Shown here: positions 1-9,422 of the stretch, piece after piece
Layout of the letters: each line of letters begins with the position of its first letter
How positions within the stretch are numbered: the stretch's first letter is position 1
Assembly (NCBI RefSeq): GCF_018130955.1
Contig: NZ_JAFCJM010000014.1
Coordinates: forward strand, 62,001 to 126,000
Reading direction: 5' to 3'
Source of the DNA: Bradyrhizobium liaoningense
GTDB lineage: Bacteria; Pseudomonadota; Alphaproteobacteria; Rhizobiales; Xanthobacteraceae
Length of the DNA stretch: 64,000 nt
The notes under the pieces: model-generated
What the model saw: only the letters and a program-made list of their open reading frames with translations
Told to the model about the DNA's origin: nothing
Database searches by the model: none
Program-made: the position numbers and the translations under genes

Positions 1-613
1 CCTCGATGAAATCAGTCACGCGCGACAGCCGTTTGGCATCGAGCGGCTTGTGCGTCGCGTCAGTCTGCTTCAGCCGCACCGAAGTGGCCGAGTAGCTGTG
101 CACCAGATGGGCCGACAAGGCCCGCCCCAGGCTTTCGATCAGGAGCCGGCCGGTGGAGGATTCCTGGGCAAGTTCCTGCAGGATCCGGTTCGCGACGTGC
201 TCGATGAAGAGATCCTGATCGATGCTTTCGTAACGGATCGAGATGCCCGACGGGTCGATGTCGAGATCCCTGAGCATGGTGTCGTCGAACGGCTTGCCGG
301 GAAGAAAGAGATGCAGAACTTCCTGCATCTGGTTTTCGACGCAGATGAAATCTTCGCGGATGCCGGCGGGGCATAGCCACACCGTGCCCTTTCTGCCGAA
401 GGTGCGCTGGCGCATGCCCGCTCCTACCCGGTCGACGACCGAGCTGCCGCGCAAGAGGATCGCGATCTCGGTGTCGCGCGGCAATTGCGAAGGCAGCTCG
501 CCGGGCTCATGACTCCAGCGCTCCGCGAGAAGGTCCGACCATTGCCGGTCGTTGGACGTCTGAAGCATTCTGCCGGTAACATATTTATCGACAGAGTTGC
601 CAAGCATACCCAT
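1..613 (-). CDS. AraC-family transcriptional regulator, N-terminal part (cut by window edge)
   Basis: The reading frame is open from an ATG at 613 to the left edge, so only about 204 residues are present. A GGAGAG ribosome site lies 8 bases upstream of the ATG. The visible part resembles the cupin-like sensor domain of AraC regulators, with CPAGIREDF, a VLHLFLPG strand and a helical run near LGRALSAHLVHSYS. It ends at KRLSRVTDFIE, where AraC proteins usually enter the first helix-turn-helix. The DNA-binding domain should lie outside the window. The gene is divergent from the molybdopterin oxidoreductase at 804, with 190 bases between them, so it may control that unit (inference). Family assignment rests on overall pattern. 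Confidence 0.75.
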   Translation of the reverse strand, partial: MGMLGNSVDKYVTGRMLQTSNDRQWSDLLAERWSHEPGELPSQLPRDTEIAILLRGSSVVDRVGAGMRQRTFGRKGTVWLCPAGIREDFICVENQMQEVLHLFLPGKPFDDTMLRDLDIDPSGISIRYESIDQDLFIEHVANRILQELAQESSTGRLLIESLGRALSAHLVHSYSATSVRLKQTDATHKPLDAKRLSRVTDFIE

Positions 614-803
614 CGTGAATCTCTCCAGATAACGATGTGTGGGTAACGGTATTGCGAAGGCCGGCAAGGATCATGCCAGAGATCCACCGGGGCGTCCACT
701 CGCTGAGAGCAGTCCGGGAAAAGAAGACAGCACGTTTTGAAAAGCCAGCGCCCAGCCGGCCGCCGCATGCTCCTGACAGCCTTGAATCAGAAGCGGAGGA
801 TCC

Positions 804-2930
804 ATGGTCCGGACCACGGTCATCGGCGCGTGCCCCCACGATTGCCCCGACACCTGCTCGATCCTGACCACCGTCGAGGATGGCAAAGCGATCGCCGTCC
901 GCGGCAATCCCGATCACCCGTTCACGCGTGGGCGGCTTTGCGTGAAGGTCAACAATTATGAGGAGCGCGTCTACAGCGACAAGCGCATCCTGCATCCGCT
1001 CAAGCGGGTCGGCCCGAAGGGCTCAAGGCAGTTTCAACGGATTTCCTGGGACGAGGCGATCGACACGATCGCCTCGCGCTGGAAGGCGATCATCAGCGAA
1101 TACGGTGCGCAGGCGATCCTGCCCTACAGCTATCTGGGCACCCAGGGCATCATCAACGGGCTGAACGTCGGCGATCCCCTCTTCAACAAGCTCGGCGCAA
1201 CAGTTCTCGAACGGACGTTCTGCGACTCCGCGTCGTGCACGGCCTACATGATGACGATCGGACACACGCCAGGAGTCGATCCCGAGAGCTTCGTGCATTC
1301 GAAATACATCATCCTGTGGGCCTGCAACACGCTGAGCACGAACTCGCATCACTGGCCGTTCATCGAGCAGGCCAAGAAGGCAGGCGCCAAGCTCGTGGTG
1401 ATCGACCCCGTGCGGACGCGCACCGCGCGCCTCGCCGACTGGCACATTCCGATCCGGCCCGGCACCGACGCGGCGCTGGCGCTCGCCATGATCCACGTCA
1501 TCATCAGGGAGAACCTGGTCGATCGCGACTATGTCGACAAATACACCGTCGGATACGACGAGCTGGCCGAGCGGTCGCAGGCTTACACGCCTGAATTCGC
1601 GTCGCAGGAGACCGGCATTCCCGTCGAGGACATCCTCACACTGGCGCGGGAATATGCCACGACGCCGCCGGCCGTGGTGCGGATCGGCGTCGCCGTGGAG
1701 CGGCACGCCGGCGGCGGCCAGACCGTGCGGGCGATCGCCTGCCTTCCCGGATTGATCGGCGCCTGGAAGCATGTCGGCGGCGGCTTGCTGCAGCTTCCGA
1801 TCTGGGCATTCCCGGTCCGGTGGGACGTCTTGATGCGCCCCGACCTTCAGCCCGAGACCATGCGCGTGCTCAACTCCTGGCGGCTCGGCCCCGCGCTGAC
1901 CGGAGAACTCGGCTTCGACCCGCCGATCAAGGCCCTGTTCGTCTACAACGCCAACCCGATGGCGATGGTGACCGAACAGGGCAAGCTCGAAAAAGGGCTC
2001 GAACGCGAGGATCTCTTCACCGTCGTCAGCGAGCACTTCCTGACCGACACCGCGAAATACGCCGACATCGTCCTGCCCGCGACCACGCAGCTGGAGCAGA
2101 AGGACATCATGTTCTCCTGGGGACATCTCTATCTGTCCTACAACAACCAGGCGATCGCGCCGCTCGGCGAAGCGGTCTCCAACACGGAGCTGTTCCGCCG
2201 CCTCGCGAAGGCGATGGGAATGACGGACCCCGCCTTCTTCCGCACCGATGACGAGATCATCGAGGCGTCGCTGGATTGGAGCAGCCCGGTGCTCGAGGGC
2301 ATCACCCTCGACGGCGTCAAGGCCAGTGGTTATGCGCGCCTCAACATGCCCGCGCCCGACGACTGGGCGCCGCATCGCGAAGGCAATTTTCCGACAGCAT
2401 CGGGCAAGTGCGAATTCAAGTCGACGATCGCCTCCGGCGGAAACTTCGTCGTGCCGCTATTCCGGCAGGGCTACAATGGCGACCAGGATGGCAGGCCGGT
2501 CGATCCCCTGCCCCACTACATTCCGCCGAACGAGAATGCGCGGACGGCGCCTAGCCTTGCGACACGCTATCCGCTCAGCCTGATCTCGCCGAAGAGCCAT
2601 GCCTTCCTGAATTCCAACTACGGCAACCTGCCCGCACAAACCGCGCAGGCCGGCGAGGAGCAGGCCGTGATCATGAACCCGGACGATGCGGGAGAGCGTG
2701 GCATCGTGGCCGGCGCACCCATTCGCGTGTTCAACGATCGCGGCTCGTTCGAGGCCTACGCGACCGTTTCGCCGGACGTCATGCCCGGAGTCGTGGTGGC
2801 ACCGTCCGGCTACTGGCAACGCTCCAACCGCAAGGGCGCGACCGTGCATGTGCTGACGCCACCCGCCTTCGCCGATCTCGGCCGTGCCCCGACATTCTCC
2901 GACATCCTCGTCCAGGTCGGCCGGGCGTGA
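804..2930 (+). CDS. Molybdopterin-dependent oxidoreductase (DMSO reductase superfamily)
   Basis: This 708-residue protein has the N-terminal [4Fe-4S] site CPHDCPDTC (Cys10, Cys14, Cys18) with the fourth Cys46 followed by Lys48. The length and the C-terminal aspartate-decarboxylase-like fold (from about residue 560) fit bis-MGD enzymes. Cys140 in RTFCDSASC aligns by pattern with the Mo-ligand Cys of Nap-type enzymes. There is no twin-arginine leader, so it is probably cytoplasmic. GGAGGA lies just upstream of the ATG. A ferredoxin and an NADPH-ferredoxin reductase follow, suggesting NADPH-driven reduction or the reverse. The substrate cannot be told from sequence; formate dehydrogenase-like and acetylene hydratase-like groups share this N-terminal pattern. 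Confidence 0.88.
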   Translation: MVRTTVIGACPHDCPDTCSILTTVEDGKAIAVRGNPDHPFTRGRLCVKVNNYEERVYSDKRILHPLKRVGPKGSRQFQRISWDEAIDTIASRWKAIISEYGAQAILPYSYLGTQGIINGLNVGDPLFNKLGATVLERTFCDSASCTAYMMTIGHTPGVDPESFVHSKYIILWACNTLSTNSHHWPFIEQAKKAGAKLVVIDPVRTRTARLADWHIPIRPGTDAALALAMIHVIIRENLVDRDYVDKYTVGYDELAERSQAYTPEFASQETGIPVEDILTLAREYATTPPAVVRIGVAVERHAGGGQTVRAIACLPGLIGAWKHVGGGLLQLPIWAFPVRWDVLMRPDLQPETMRVLNSWRLGPALTGELGFDPPIKALFVYNANPMAMVTEQGKLEKGLEREDLFTVVSEHFLTDTAKYADIVLPATTQLEQKDIMFSWGHLYLSYNNQAIAPLGEAVSNTELFRRLAKAMGMTDPAFFRTDDEIIEASLDWSSPVLEGITLDGVKASGYARLNMPAPDDWAPHREGNFPTASGKCEFKSTIASGGNFVVPLFRQGYNGDQDGRPVDPLPHYIPPNENARTAPSLATRYPLSLISPKSHAFLNSNYGNLPAQTAQAGEEQAVIMNPDDAGERGIVAGAPIRVFNDRGSFEAYATVSPDVMPGVVVAPSGYWQRSNRKGATVHVLTPPAFADLGRAPTFSDILVQVGRA

Positions 2931-3003
2931 TCGGCATCAGCAGCACGCCGCGACGGATGCAACAGGCATCCGTCGTCTTGGCATCAATTACCTGGATTCC
3001 GCG

Positions 3004-3309
3004 ATGACATATGTGGTCACCGACAACTGCCGCGGCTGTCGCTTCACCGAATGCGTCACCGTCTGCCCGGTGGAATGCTTCCACCTCGACGCGACGATGA
3101 CCTATATCGATCCGGAGAACTGCATCGATTGCGGCGGCTGCGCGCCGGCCTGCCCCGTCGGCGCGATCGAGCCCGATTATCGGCTGGCCGCGGACAAGAA
3201 GTTCTGGATCGACGTCAACCGCAAGCGCGCGGCCGAGACGCCCGTCATCAGCGCCCGCCTGCCGCCGCTGCCGGGTGCCGACGAACGAAGACAGGCGCTG
3301 GGACGATGA
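3004..3309 (+). CDS. fdxA: 7Fe ferredoxin ([3Fe-4S][4Fe-4S])
   Basis: This 101-residue protein matches the bacterial 7Fe ferredoxin pattern. Cys9, Cys17 and Cys50 are placed for a [3Fe-4S] cluster, and Cys21, Cys40, Cys43 and Cys46 for a [4Fe-4S] cluster (CIDCGGCAPACP). The start at 3004 gives the usual MTYVVTDNC beginning. The upstream extension of the frame has no family similarity. It lies 73 bases after the molybdoenzyme and overlaps the next gene by four bases (ATGA), so the three genes are probably one transcript. It likely shuttles electrons between the FprA-like reductase and the molybdoenzyme (inference). Confidence 0.92.
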   Translation: MTYVVTDNCRGCRFTECVTVCPVECFHLDATMTYIDPENCIDCGGCAPACPVGAIEPDYRLAADKKFWIDVNRKRAAETPVISARLPPLPGADERRQALGR

Positions 3310-4628
3310 CCGGCCCGGATCGCGTCGCGAGCGATTTTCGTGTCGCTGTGGTCGGCAGCGGGCCGAGCGGCTTCTACGTGACCGAAGCACTGTTTCGCTC
3401 GGGCGCGACTGTCGCGGTCGACATGTTCGAGCGGCTTCCCGTTCCCTTCGGGCTGGTGCGGTTCGGCGTCGCGCCCGACCATCCCAAACTCAAGCAGGTG
3501 ACGGTGACCTTCGACCGGATTGCGACGGCGCCGCGTTTTCGTTTCGTAGGCAACGTCGCGGTCGGACGCGACGTGACGGTCGACGAGCTCAGGCACAGCT
3601 ATGACGCCGTCGTCCTCGCCACCGGCGCCGACGTCAGCCGCTCGCTCGACATCCCCGGGCAATCCCTGCCGGGGAGCCATCACGCCGGCGACTTCGTCGC
3701 CTGGTACAATGGCCATCCCGATTGTCGCGAGCTCCGCTTCGATCTCGGCCACGAGGCCGCTGTTATCGTCGGCCATGGCAATGTCGCGCTCGACGTCGCC
3801 CGCATTCTCGCGAAGACGGCCGACGAGCTGCGGCAAACGGACATCGCCAACCATGCGCTCGAGGTTTTGGCCGAAAGCCGCATTCGCGAAATCCACGTGG
3901 TCGGACGCGGCCAGCCTGCACAGGCCAAGTTCAGCGCCAAGGAATTGCGCGACTTTCTCGACTTGCGCGCGTGCGACGCCTCGATCGGCGAAGGATTGCC
4001 GCCGGACGAACCCGACCGGGACAACCCAAATGATCCGGAGCTGGCCGAGAAGCTGGCGCTGCTCGGCGCGTTCTCGCGACACGCCGCGACGAAGCCGCGC
4101 CGCTGCCACTTTCGCTTCGGCCTGTCGCCGCTTGCGATTCAAGGACGAGGCTGCGTCGAGGCAATGTCGTTCACGTCAGAGTCGGGCGCCGTTCAGGACA
4201 TCCCTTGCGGCCTGGTGTTCAGCAGCATTGGCCGCCGGACGTCGCCGCTCGCCGGCGTTCCCTATGACGAGCATCGCGGCGTGCATGCCAACATCGAAGG
4301 GCGCGTCGCGAACGGCCATTCCGTCGTCGACGGCCTCTATGCCTGCGGATGGAGCAAGCGCGGCCCGAGCGGAACGATCGGCACCAACCGTGGCTGCGGC
4401 ATCGCCACGGCCGAGGCTGTCATCGCCGACCTGCACACGCGCCGGAGGCCGCCCGCTGGTGACCCCGACGCGCTGCTGACACGGATCAGCAACCGCGTCC
4501 CCCACCTCGTGAGCTACGGCGATTGGGCCGCAATCGATGCGGCCGAGAAACGCAGAGGTGCCGCGCTGGGCAAGCCACGCGAAAAGTTCGTCATGGTCCC
4601 CGACATGCTGGCGGCGATCGGGGCGTAG
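3306..4628 (+). CDS. Ferredoxin--NADP+ reductase, adrenodoxin-reductase (FprA) type
   Basis: This 440-residue flavoprotein has an N-terminal FAD site (VVGSGPSGFY, residues 15-24), an NADP-binding segment (VGHGNVALDVARIL) and the C-terminal FAD-contact segment GWSKRGPSGTIGTNR. Those are the hallmarks of the FprA/adrenodoxin reductase family, which moves electrons between NADPH and a ferredoxin. The ATG at 3306 overlaps the ferredoxin stop, which supports coupled translation and a dedicated pair. Length is normal for the family. It would complete a three-part chain with the genes at 804 and 3004. Confidence 0.9.
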   Translation: MTGPDRVASDFRVAVVGSGPSGFYVTEALFRSGATVAVDMFERLPVPFGLVRFGVAPDHPKLKQVTVTFDRIATAPRFRFVGNVAVGRDVTVDELRHSYDAVVLATGADVSRSLDIPGQSLPGSHHAGDFVAWYNGHPDCRELRFDLGHEAAVIVGHGNVALDVARILAKTADELRQTDIANHALEVLAESRIREIHVVGRGQPAQAKFSAKELRDFLDLRACDASIGEGLPPDEPDRDNPNDPELAEKLALLGAFSRHAATKPRRCHFRFGLSPLAIQGRGCVEAMSFTSESGAVQDIPCGLVFSSIGRRTSPLAGVPYDEHRGVHANIEGRVANGHSVVDGLYACGWSKRGPSGTIGTNRGCGIATAEAVIADLHTRRRPPAGDPDALLTRISNRVPHLVSYGDWAAIDAAEKRRGAALGKPREKFVMVPDMLAAIGA

Positions 4629-4648
4629 GGAGCGGACAAGCCGCCACG

Positions 4649-4867
4649 CTACTCCTGGTCGACGAGGTCGTCTTCGAGGATCGCCATCTGGAACTGGAAG
4701 GAGCGGTCGTCGTCCTCATCGTCGACGAAGAGCACGCCGATAAACTCCTCGCCGATATAGACCTCGGCGGAGTCGTCCTTCTTCGGCCGCGGCACGACGC
4801 GAATCTTGGGGTTGCCAAACACGCGCTTCAGATACGCGTCGAGCTTCCTCACTTCTTTGACGTCCAC
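4649..4867 (-). CDS. DUF3126 family protein
   Basis: This is a 72-residue acidic protein without signal or membrane segment. It begins MDVKEVRKLDAYLKRVFG and carries a strand pattern around IRVVPRPKKDDSAEVYIG and FIGVLFVDDEDDDRSF, typical of the small alphaproteobacterial DUF3126 family. It lies downstream of cysE on the same strand, a pairing often seen in this group, so they are probably co-transcribed. Its function is unknown. Confidence 0.85.
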   Translation of the reverse strand: MDVKEVRKLDAYLKRVFGNPKIRVVPRPKKDDSAEVYIGEEFIGVLFVDDEDDDRSFQFQMAILEDDLVDQE

Positions 4868-5015
4868 GGCAAGTCTCCAATCGAAATCTGTTGGGCGGGG
4901 GTTTTAGGACGAGACGCGAGGAACCGCCAGCATGAATTCGCAAAGAATGTTGGGGACGATGGGGGGCCGGAGAACCCGGCCCCTTTCAAGGCAGACGGCC
5001 CGTCAGAGCCCCATC

Positions 5016-5840
5016 TCAAAGTCCCATGGCGTTGATCATCTGGTCCATGGTGCGCGAGGGCTCGGCGCAGCCGGCCTCGCCAACAATCTTTGCGGGAACG
5101 CCAGCAACCGTGACGTTGTGCGGCACGGGCTTGACCACGACGGAGCCCGCCGCGATGCGCGCACAATGGCCGACCTCGATATTGCCGAGGATCTTTGCGC
5201 CCGCCCCAATCATCACGCCGCGGCGGATTTTCGGATGGCGGTCCTCGTTCTCCTTGCCGGTGCCGCCGAGCGTGACGCCGTGCAGGATCGAGACGTCGTC
5301 TTCGATCACGGCCGTCTCGCCGACGACAAAGCCGGTCGCATGATCCAGGAAGATGCCGCGGCCGATTTTTGCGGCCGGATTGATGTCGGTCTGGAACACC
5401 GCGGAGGCGCGGCTCTGCAGATAGTAGGCAAAATCCTTGCGGCCCTTCAGGTAGAGCCAGTGCGCGAGGCGGTGGGTTTGGATGGCATGAAAACCCTTGA
5501 AGTAGAGCAAGGGATCGATGAAGCGCGAGGTCGCGGGATCGCGGTCGTAGACGGCGACGAGATCGGCGCGGAAGGCGTTGCCGAGATCGGGATCGTCGCG
5601 CAGCGCCTCGTCATAGGTCTGGCGCACGAGGTCGCCCGACAGCGCGGCATGGTCGAGCCGCTCGGCGATCCGATGCACCACGGCATCTTCCAGCCGGCTG
5701 TGATGCAGCACGCTCGAATAGATGAAGCTCGCAAGCTCGGGCTCGCGGTGGACGATGTCTTCCGCCTCGCCCCGGATCCGATCCCAGATCGGATCGAGCG
5801 CGGCGAGCTTTCCTCCCGGATTGACCTGATGCACTGCCAT
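5016..5840 (-). CDS. cysE: Serine O-acetyltransferase
   Basis: CysE acetylates serine from acetyl-CoA, the first committed step of cysteine synthesis. The 274-residue product has the helical N-terminal SATase domain (about residues 10-140) and a C-terminal left-handed beta-helix. The active-site region DHATGFVVGE and the hexapeptide turns through IGAGAKILGNIEVG are visible, followed by a tail ending INAMGL. The start MAVHQVNPGG at 5840 was preferred over an upstream ATG (5897) because it gives normal family length and has an AGAGAG site before it. Confidence 0.95.
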   Translation of the reverse strand: MAVHQVNPGGKLAALDPIWDRIRGEAEDIVHREPELASFIYSSVLHHSRLEDAVVHRIAERLDHAALSGDLVRQTYDEALRDDPDLGNAFRADLVAVYDRDPATSRFIDPLLYFKGFHAIQTHRLAHWLYLKGRKDFAYYLQSRASAVFQTDINPAAKIGRGIFLDHATGFVVGETAVIEDDVSILHGVTLGGTGKENEDRHPKIRRGVMIGAGAKILGNIEVGHCARIAAGSVVVKPVPHNVTVAGVPAKIVGEAGCAEPSRTMDQMINAMGL

Positions 5841-6127
5841 TTGGGTTCTCTCTGGCTGCTCTCTCGAATTCTGCTCGTCTTGTTTGACGTATAGCACAGC
5901 TTAAGCGCTTGCGTCCGTGAAGGCTTGCCTGAGAGTGAACATCCCCTTGCCTTCCGAACCCCCATCAACGCGTTGAATCAAAAGACTTTCTTACGCCACC
6001 CCACGCGCGACATGGTGGGTTCAAGGTGGTCAGGGTTTTGCCAAATTCAAGCCGGGCAGCGTCAAACTATTGGTGAATTCCGTCGTAAGCGCTATTTCGG
6101 TCATGGTCGCGACGCGACGGAGAGGAT

Positions 6128-7507
6128 TTGAGCATCACCACCGAAATCCTGCGCAGCCGCGCCACCGGCTCTGCCTGGCTGGGCCTGGCGGTCATCGCAC
6201 TGCCCCTCCTCTTGATCGCGCCGGCGTTCTGGAACGGCTACCCCCTGCTTCAATGGGATACCGGCGGCTACCTGGCGCGCTGGTACGAGGGCTATCTGGT
6301 GCCGAGCCGGTCCACGGTGTTCGGTCTCTATCTGCATATGGGCGAGAGTTTTGGCTTCTGGATCAACCTCGCGATCCAGTCGCTGGCGACGCTGTGGCTG
6401 TTGCAGCTCACGCTGCGCGTGCTCGGCCTGATGCAGACATCCCGCTTCGTCGCGATCAGCCTCATCCTCACCGTATCGACCGCGCTGCCCTGGCTCGCCA
6501 GCATGCTGCTGACCGATATCTTCGCAGGGCTGTCGGTGCTGGCGCTGTTCCTGCTCGTCGTCGGCGGCAAGCGGATTTCGACCACGGAAAAACTCTCGCT
6601 GTTCGCCTTCACTGCCTTTGCCGCAGCAACCCACAGCGCGACACTCGGCGTGCTGCTCGGGCTTTGCGCAATCGGCTGGATGACGTGGCCGATTCTGCGC
6701 CGGCGCATCCCGGTCGCAGGCCTGGTGCAGGGCAGCCTGACGATCGTTGCCGGCGGCCTGATGCTGCTTGCGACGAACCACGCGCTGTCAGGCAACTGGG
6801 CCTGGACACCCGGCGGCTACGGCGTCGCCTTCGGCCGCATGATGCAGGACGGCATCGTCGCACGTTTCCTCAGCGACCATTGCCCGCGCGAAAAATTCAA
6901 GCTCTGCCCCTATCGCAACGCGCTTCCCGCGACCGCCGACGAATTCCTGTGGGGCAACAGCATGTTCAACACGCTCGGCCGGTTCGACGGCATGAACGAC
7001 GAGATGAGCTACATCGTCGTGCATTCGCTCGCCGACTATCCGGCCTGGCAGGCGCAGGCGGCGCTGACGGCGGTGGGCCAGCAATTGCTGCATGCGGCGA
7101 CCGGCGAAGGCACCAATGGCTGGATCCCGCACACCTACGGCATCATCGAGCGCTATATCCCCTCGCAGGTCGCGCCGATGCGCGCGGCGCGCCAGCAGCA
7201 CTGGGGCGTCGATTTCGCCTACGTCAACTGGCTGCACGTCCCGGTCGCGCTCGCCTCGATGCTGGCGCTGGTCGCGCTGCTCGGACATGCGGCCTCGCGC
7301 CGCCGGCTCGACGATCTGACGCTGCTTGCGGCCACGGTGTCGCTGGCGCTGCTCGGCAACGCCTTCATCTGCGGCGTGATCTCGGGACCGCATGACCGGT
7401 ACGGCGCGCGGATGGCGTGGCTTGCGACCTTCGTCGTGCTGATGGCGCTGGCGCGCTATGTCGCCGGCGACGATGATGGCGCGGACGAGCCGTCATCGCC
7501 GGCGTGA
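6128..7507 (+). CDS. Multi-spanning membrane protein, function unknown
   Basis: This 459-residue protein has about ten hydrophobic segments spread along its length, for example IALPLLLIAPAFW and VLALFLLVVGG. The first loop contains QWDTGGYLARWYEG. An acidic residue in the first loop between membrane spans recalls GT-C glycosyltransferases such as the GT39 group, but this is a resemblance, not a proof. The start is a TTG at 6128 with GGAGAGG just upstream; no ATG fits better. The 3' end overlaps the convergent hydrolase gene by 15 bases. The 287 bases before it hold no recognisable gene. Confidence 0.7.
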   Translation: MSITTEILRSRATGSAWLGLAVIALPLLLIAPAFWNGYPLLQWDTGGYLARWYEGYLVPSRSTVFGLYLHMGESFGFWINLAIQSLATLWLLQLTLRVLGLMQTSRFVAISLILTVSTALPWLASMLLTDIFAGLSVLALFLLVVGGKRISTTEKLSLFAFTAFAAATHSATLGVLLGLCAIGWMTWPILRRRIPVAGLVQGSLTIVAGGLMLLATNHALSGNWAWTPGGYGVAFGRMMQDGIVARFLSDHCPREKFKLCPYRNALPATADEFLWGNSMFNTLGRFDGMNDEMSYIVVHSLADYPAWQAQAALTAVGQQLLHAATGEGTNGWIPHTYGIIERYIPSQVAPMRAARQQHWGVDFAYVNWLHVPVALASMLALVALLGHAASRRRLDDLTLLAATVSLALLGNAFICGVISGPHDRYGARMAWLATFVVLMALARYVAGDDDGADEPSSPA

Positions 7508-8251
7508 CAGGAAATCGAGCACGCCGGCCTTGTAGACCTTGTCGCCGACCGCGCGCATGTGATCGCGGTTGGGGATGTCCAGCACTTCCGATCCCGGGAT
7601 GATGTCGCCGAGCGCATGCGCGGAGCCGGCAACCTCGTCGGTGGTGCCGACCGCGATCAGCACGGGCACGTCGATGCGCGCGGCCTCCTCCTTGCGCATG
7701 AGGTCGCGGGTGCCGCGCAGGCATGCGGCGAGCGCCTTGCGGTCGGAGCGCGTCTGATCGGCGAAGGCACGGAAGGTGCGCCCGACGGGATCGGTGACGT
7801 CGTCGAGCGATGGCGCCTCCAGCGCCTCGGCCACCTTCTCGCCGGGGCCGGTGCCCTCGATCAGGCCGCCGATGCCGATGCCGCCGAGGATCGCCGAGCG
7901 CAGGCGATGCGGCTCGTTGAGGCCGAGCCAGGCCGCCATCCGCCCGCCCATCGAATAGCCCATGATGTCGGCCTGGGGGATCGCGAGATGGTCCATCAGT
8001 GCCAGCACGTCGCCGGCCATGATCGGGATGGAGTATTGCGCGGGGTCGTAGAGCTTTGCCGACTCGCCATGGCCGCGATTGTCGAGCGCAATGACGCGGC
8101 GGCCGTTCTTGCGCAGCTCGGAGACCCAGGTCGGATAGACCCAGTTCACGTTCTTGCTCGAGGCAAAGCCGTGCAGCAGCAGGATCGGGTCGCCCTCGCC
8201 TTCGTCCAGATAGGCAATTTCAACGGCGCCGTTGTGGAAACTCGGCATCAT
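7493..8251 (-). CDS. Alpha/beta-fold hydrolase
   Basis: This 252-residue protein has the alpha/beta hydrolase order: oxyanion segment LLLHGFASS (residues 24-32), nucleophile elbow GYSMGG (Ser100), an acid in VGTTDEVAG and a C-terminal His in PNRDHMRAVG. It has no signal peptide. It is close to small soluble esterase/hydrolase proteins often annotated only by fold, and the substrate is unknown. The start has two adjacent ATGs at 8251 and 8248. The stop lies inside the end of the convergent membrane-protein gene. Confidence 0.88.
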   Translation of the reverse strand: MMPSFHNGAVEIAYLDEGEGDPILLLHGFASSKNVNWVYPTWVSELRKNGRRVIALDNRGHGESAKLYDPAQYSIPIMAGDVLALMDHLAIPQADIMGYSMGGRMAAWLGLNEPHRLRSAILGGIGIGGLIEGTGPGEKVAEALEAPSLDDVTDPVGRTFRAFADQTRSDRKALAACLRGTRDLMRKEEAARIDVPVLIAVGTTDEVAGSAHALGDIIPGSEVLDIPNRDHMRAVGDKVYKAGVLDFLSRRR

Positions 8252-8282
8252 TCATTCCGCGTCTGTTGGGGAGAAGACGATC

Positions 8283-9422
8283 TTAGGCCGTGACAGCCGC
8301 GCCCGCTAGAGCGGTCTCGGCAGCGTCGGCCTGCGCCTGGCGCTGCCGCCGCCTCCGTCTGCGGTCACACCAAGATTGGGTGAGACGTTCCGTGGTCGCC
8401 TTGATCGAGGACAACAGGCCGAGCAGCGTGAAGGCGGCGCCCAACAGCCACATCGTGAAATTGAAGGCGCCTGTCACGAGCAGCAGCGCGCCGCGGCCGA
8501 GCAACTTCATGATCGCGCGGGTCTTGCCGCCCTGCGCTTCGGCAAGTCGCGCGGCGCGTGCGACGTCCTTCGGACCGTCGGCGATGCGCAGCGTATCCAG
8601 CGCGCCGCGCGTACCGGTCTTCTCGGCGACGCGCGTGACGTCCTTGCCGAGGCGCACCAGCCCGCCGGCCTTCTCGGCGCGGAACGCGGCCTTGATCGCG
8701 CTGACGCTCTCGCCCGGCCGGAACACGGAGCCGGAGGCAACCGCCTTCTGGAGCGCGGGCGTGTCGACGACCTCGCGCGCGGAGCGGCCGGCCCATGCCG
8801 CGAGCCCCTCACCGAGACGGCCGACCTTGCGGGCATCCTTCACCAGCGACAGCCCTGCGCGCACGGGCGTGGCGCCGCCGACGGAGATATAGGTCGCGGC
8901 CGTCACCGCGAGCCCCGCGGTCGCTAGCCCAAGGATGAGGTGATCGGTCTCCTCGCCCATCGCGAGGTGCTTGCCCTCGCGCACGACGTCCCTGACGTCG
9001 CCGAACACGAAGAGATCGCCGGCGACGGTACCGGAGAGGCTCGCGACATCGTCCGCATTGCCGGTGACGAGACCGGTCGCAAACCGCTTGGCGAAATGCG
9101 TGGTTGAATTTTCGTCCCTGACCGCGTCGTTCACGCGGGTTAAGAGACTGTCCGGCAGCGCGATGTTGCGCTCGCGCGCGAGCTCGACAAAAGAATTGGC
9201 AAGATCGGCGTCGCCTGCGGCCAGCGCGGCCTCGATGTTATCAGGAACGAGCGACGGGTTAGCGGTCAGGAGGGCATCGAGCCGCAGCTCCGACAGCGCG
9301 GCCGGATCGTCCTGCGCGGCGAGGATCGCGGCCGAGTAGCGCGCATGCGGCGCAATCTGCACGAGGATATACGTGCAGGCGAGCAGACCGGTCACGGCCG
9401 TGCTGATTCGCAGCCACTTCAT
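8283..9422 (-). CDS. Hypothetical membrane protein with long soluble segments
   Basis: I do not recognise a family. The 379-residue product starts at MKWLRISTAVTG (ATG at 9422), which opens a membrane anchor. The frame stays open further upstream, but that part reads as noncoding. After an N-terminal helix-rich stretch (residues 30-130) come two hydrophobic segments around LILGLATAGLAVTAATYISVG. A basic, alanine-rich region follows, then two more hydrophobic segments near the C-terminus (ALLLVTGAFNFTMWLLGAAF), and finally an arginine-rich tail. It sits just downstream of the hydrolase in the same direction of reading, but coupling is not clear. Confidence 0.65.
   Translation of the reverse strand: MKWLRISTAVTGLLACTYILVQIAPHARYSAAILAAQDDPAALSELRLDALLTANPSLVPDNIEAALAAGDADLANSFVELARERNIALPDSLLTRVNDAVRDENSTTHFAKRFATGLVTGNADDVASLSGTVAGDLFVFGDVRDVVREGKHLAMGEETDHLILGLATAGLAVTAATYISVGGATPVRAGLSLVKDARKVGRLGEGLAAWAGRSAREVVDTPALQKAVASGSVFRPGESVSAIKAAFRAEKAGGLVRLGKDVTRVAEKTGTRGALDTLRIADGPKDVARAARLAEAQGGKTRAIMKLLGRGALLLVTGAFNFTMWLLGAAFTLLGLLSSIKATTERLTQSWCDRRRRRRQRQAQADAAETALAGAAVTA

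Noticed and set aside
1023-2375. Long open frame (450 codons) on the minus strand inside the molybdoenzyme gene
   Set aside because: It is the complement of a strong coding gene with clear motifs; high GC leaves long antisense frames open. No family likeness or ribosome site.
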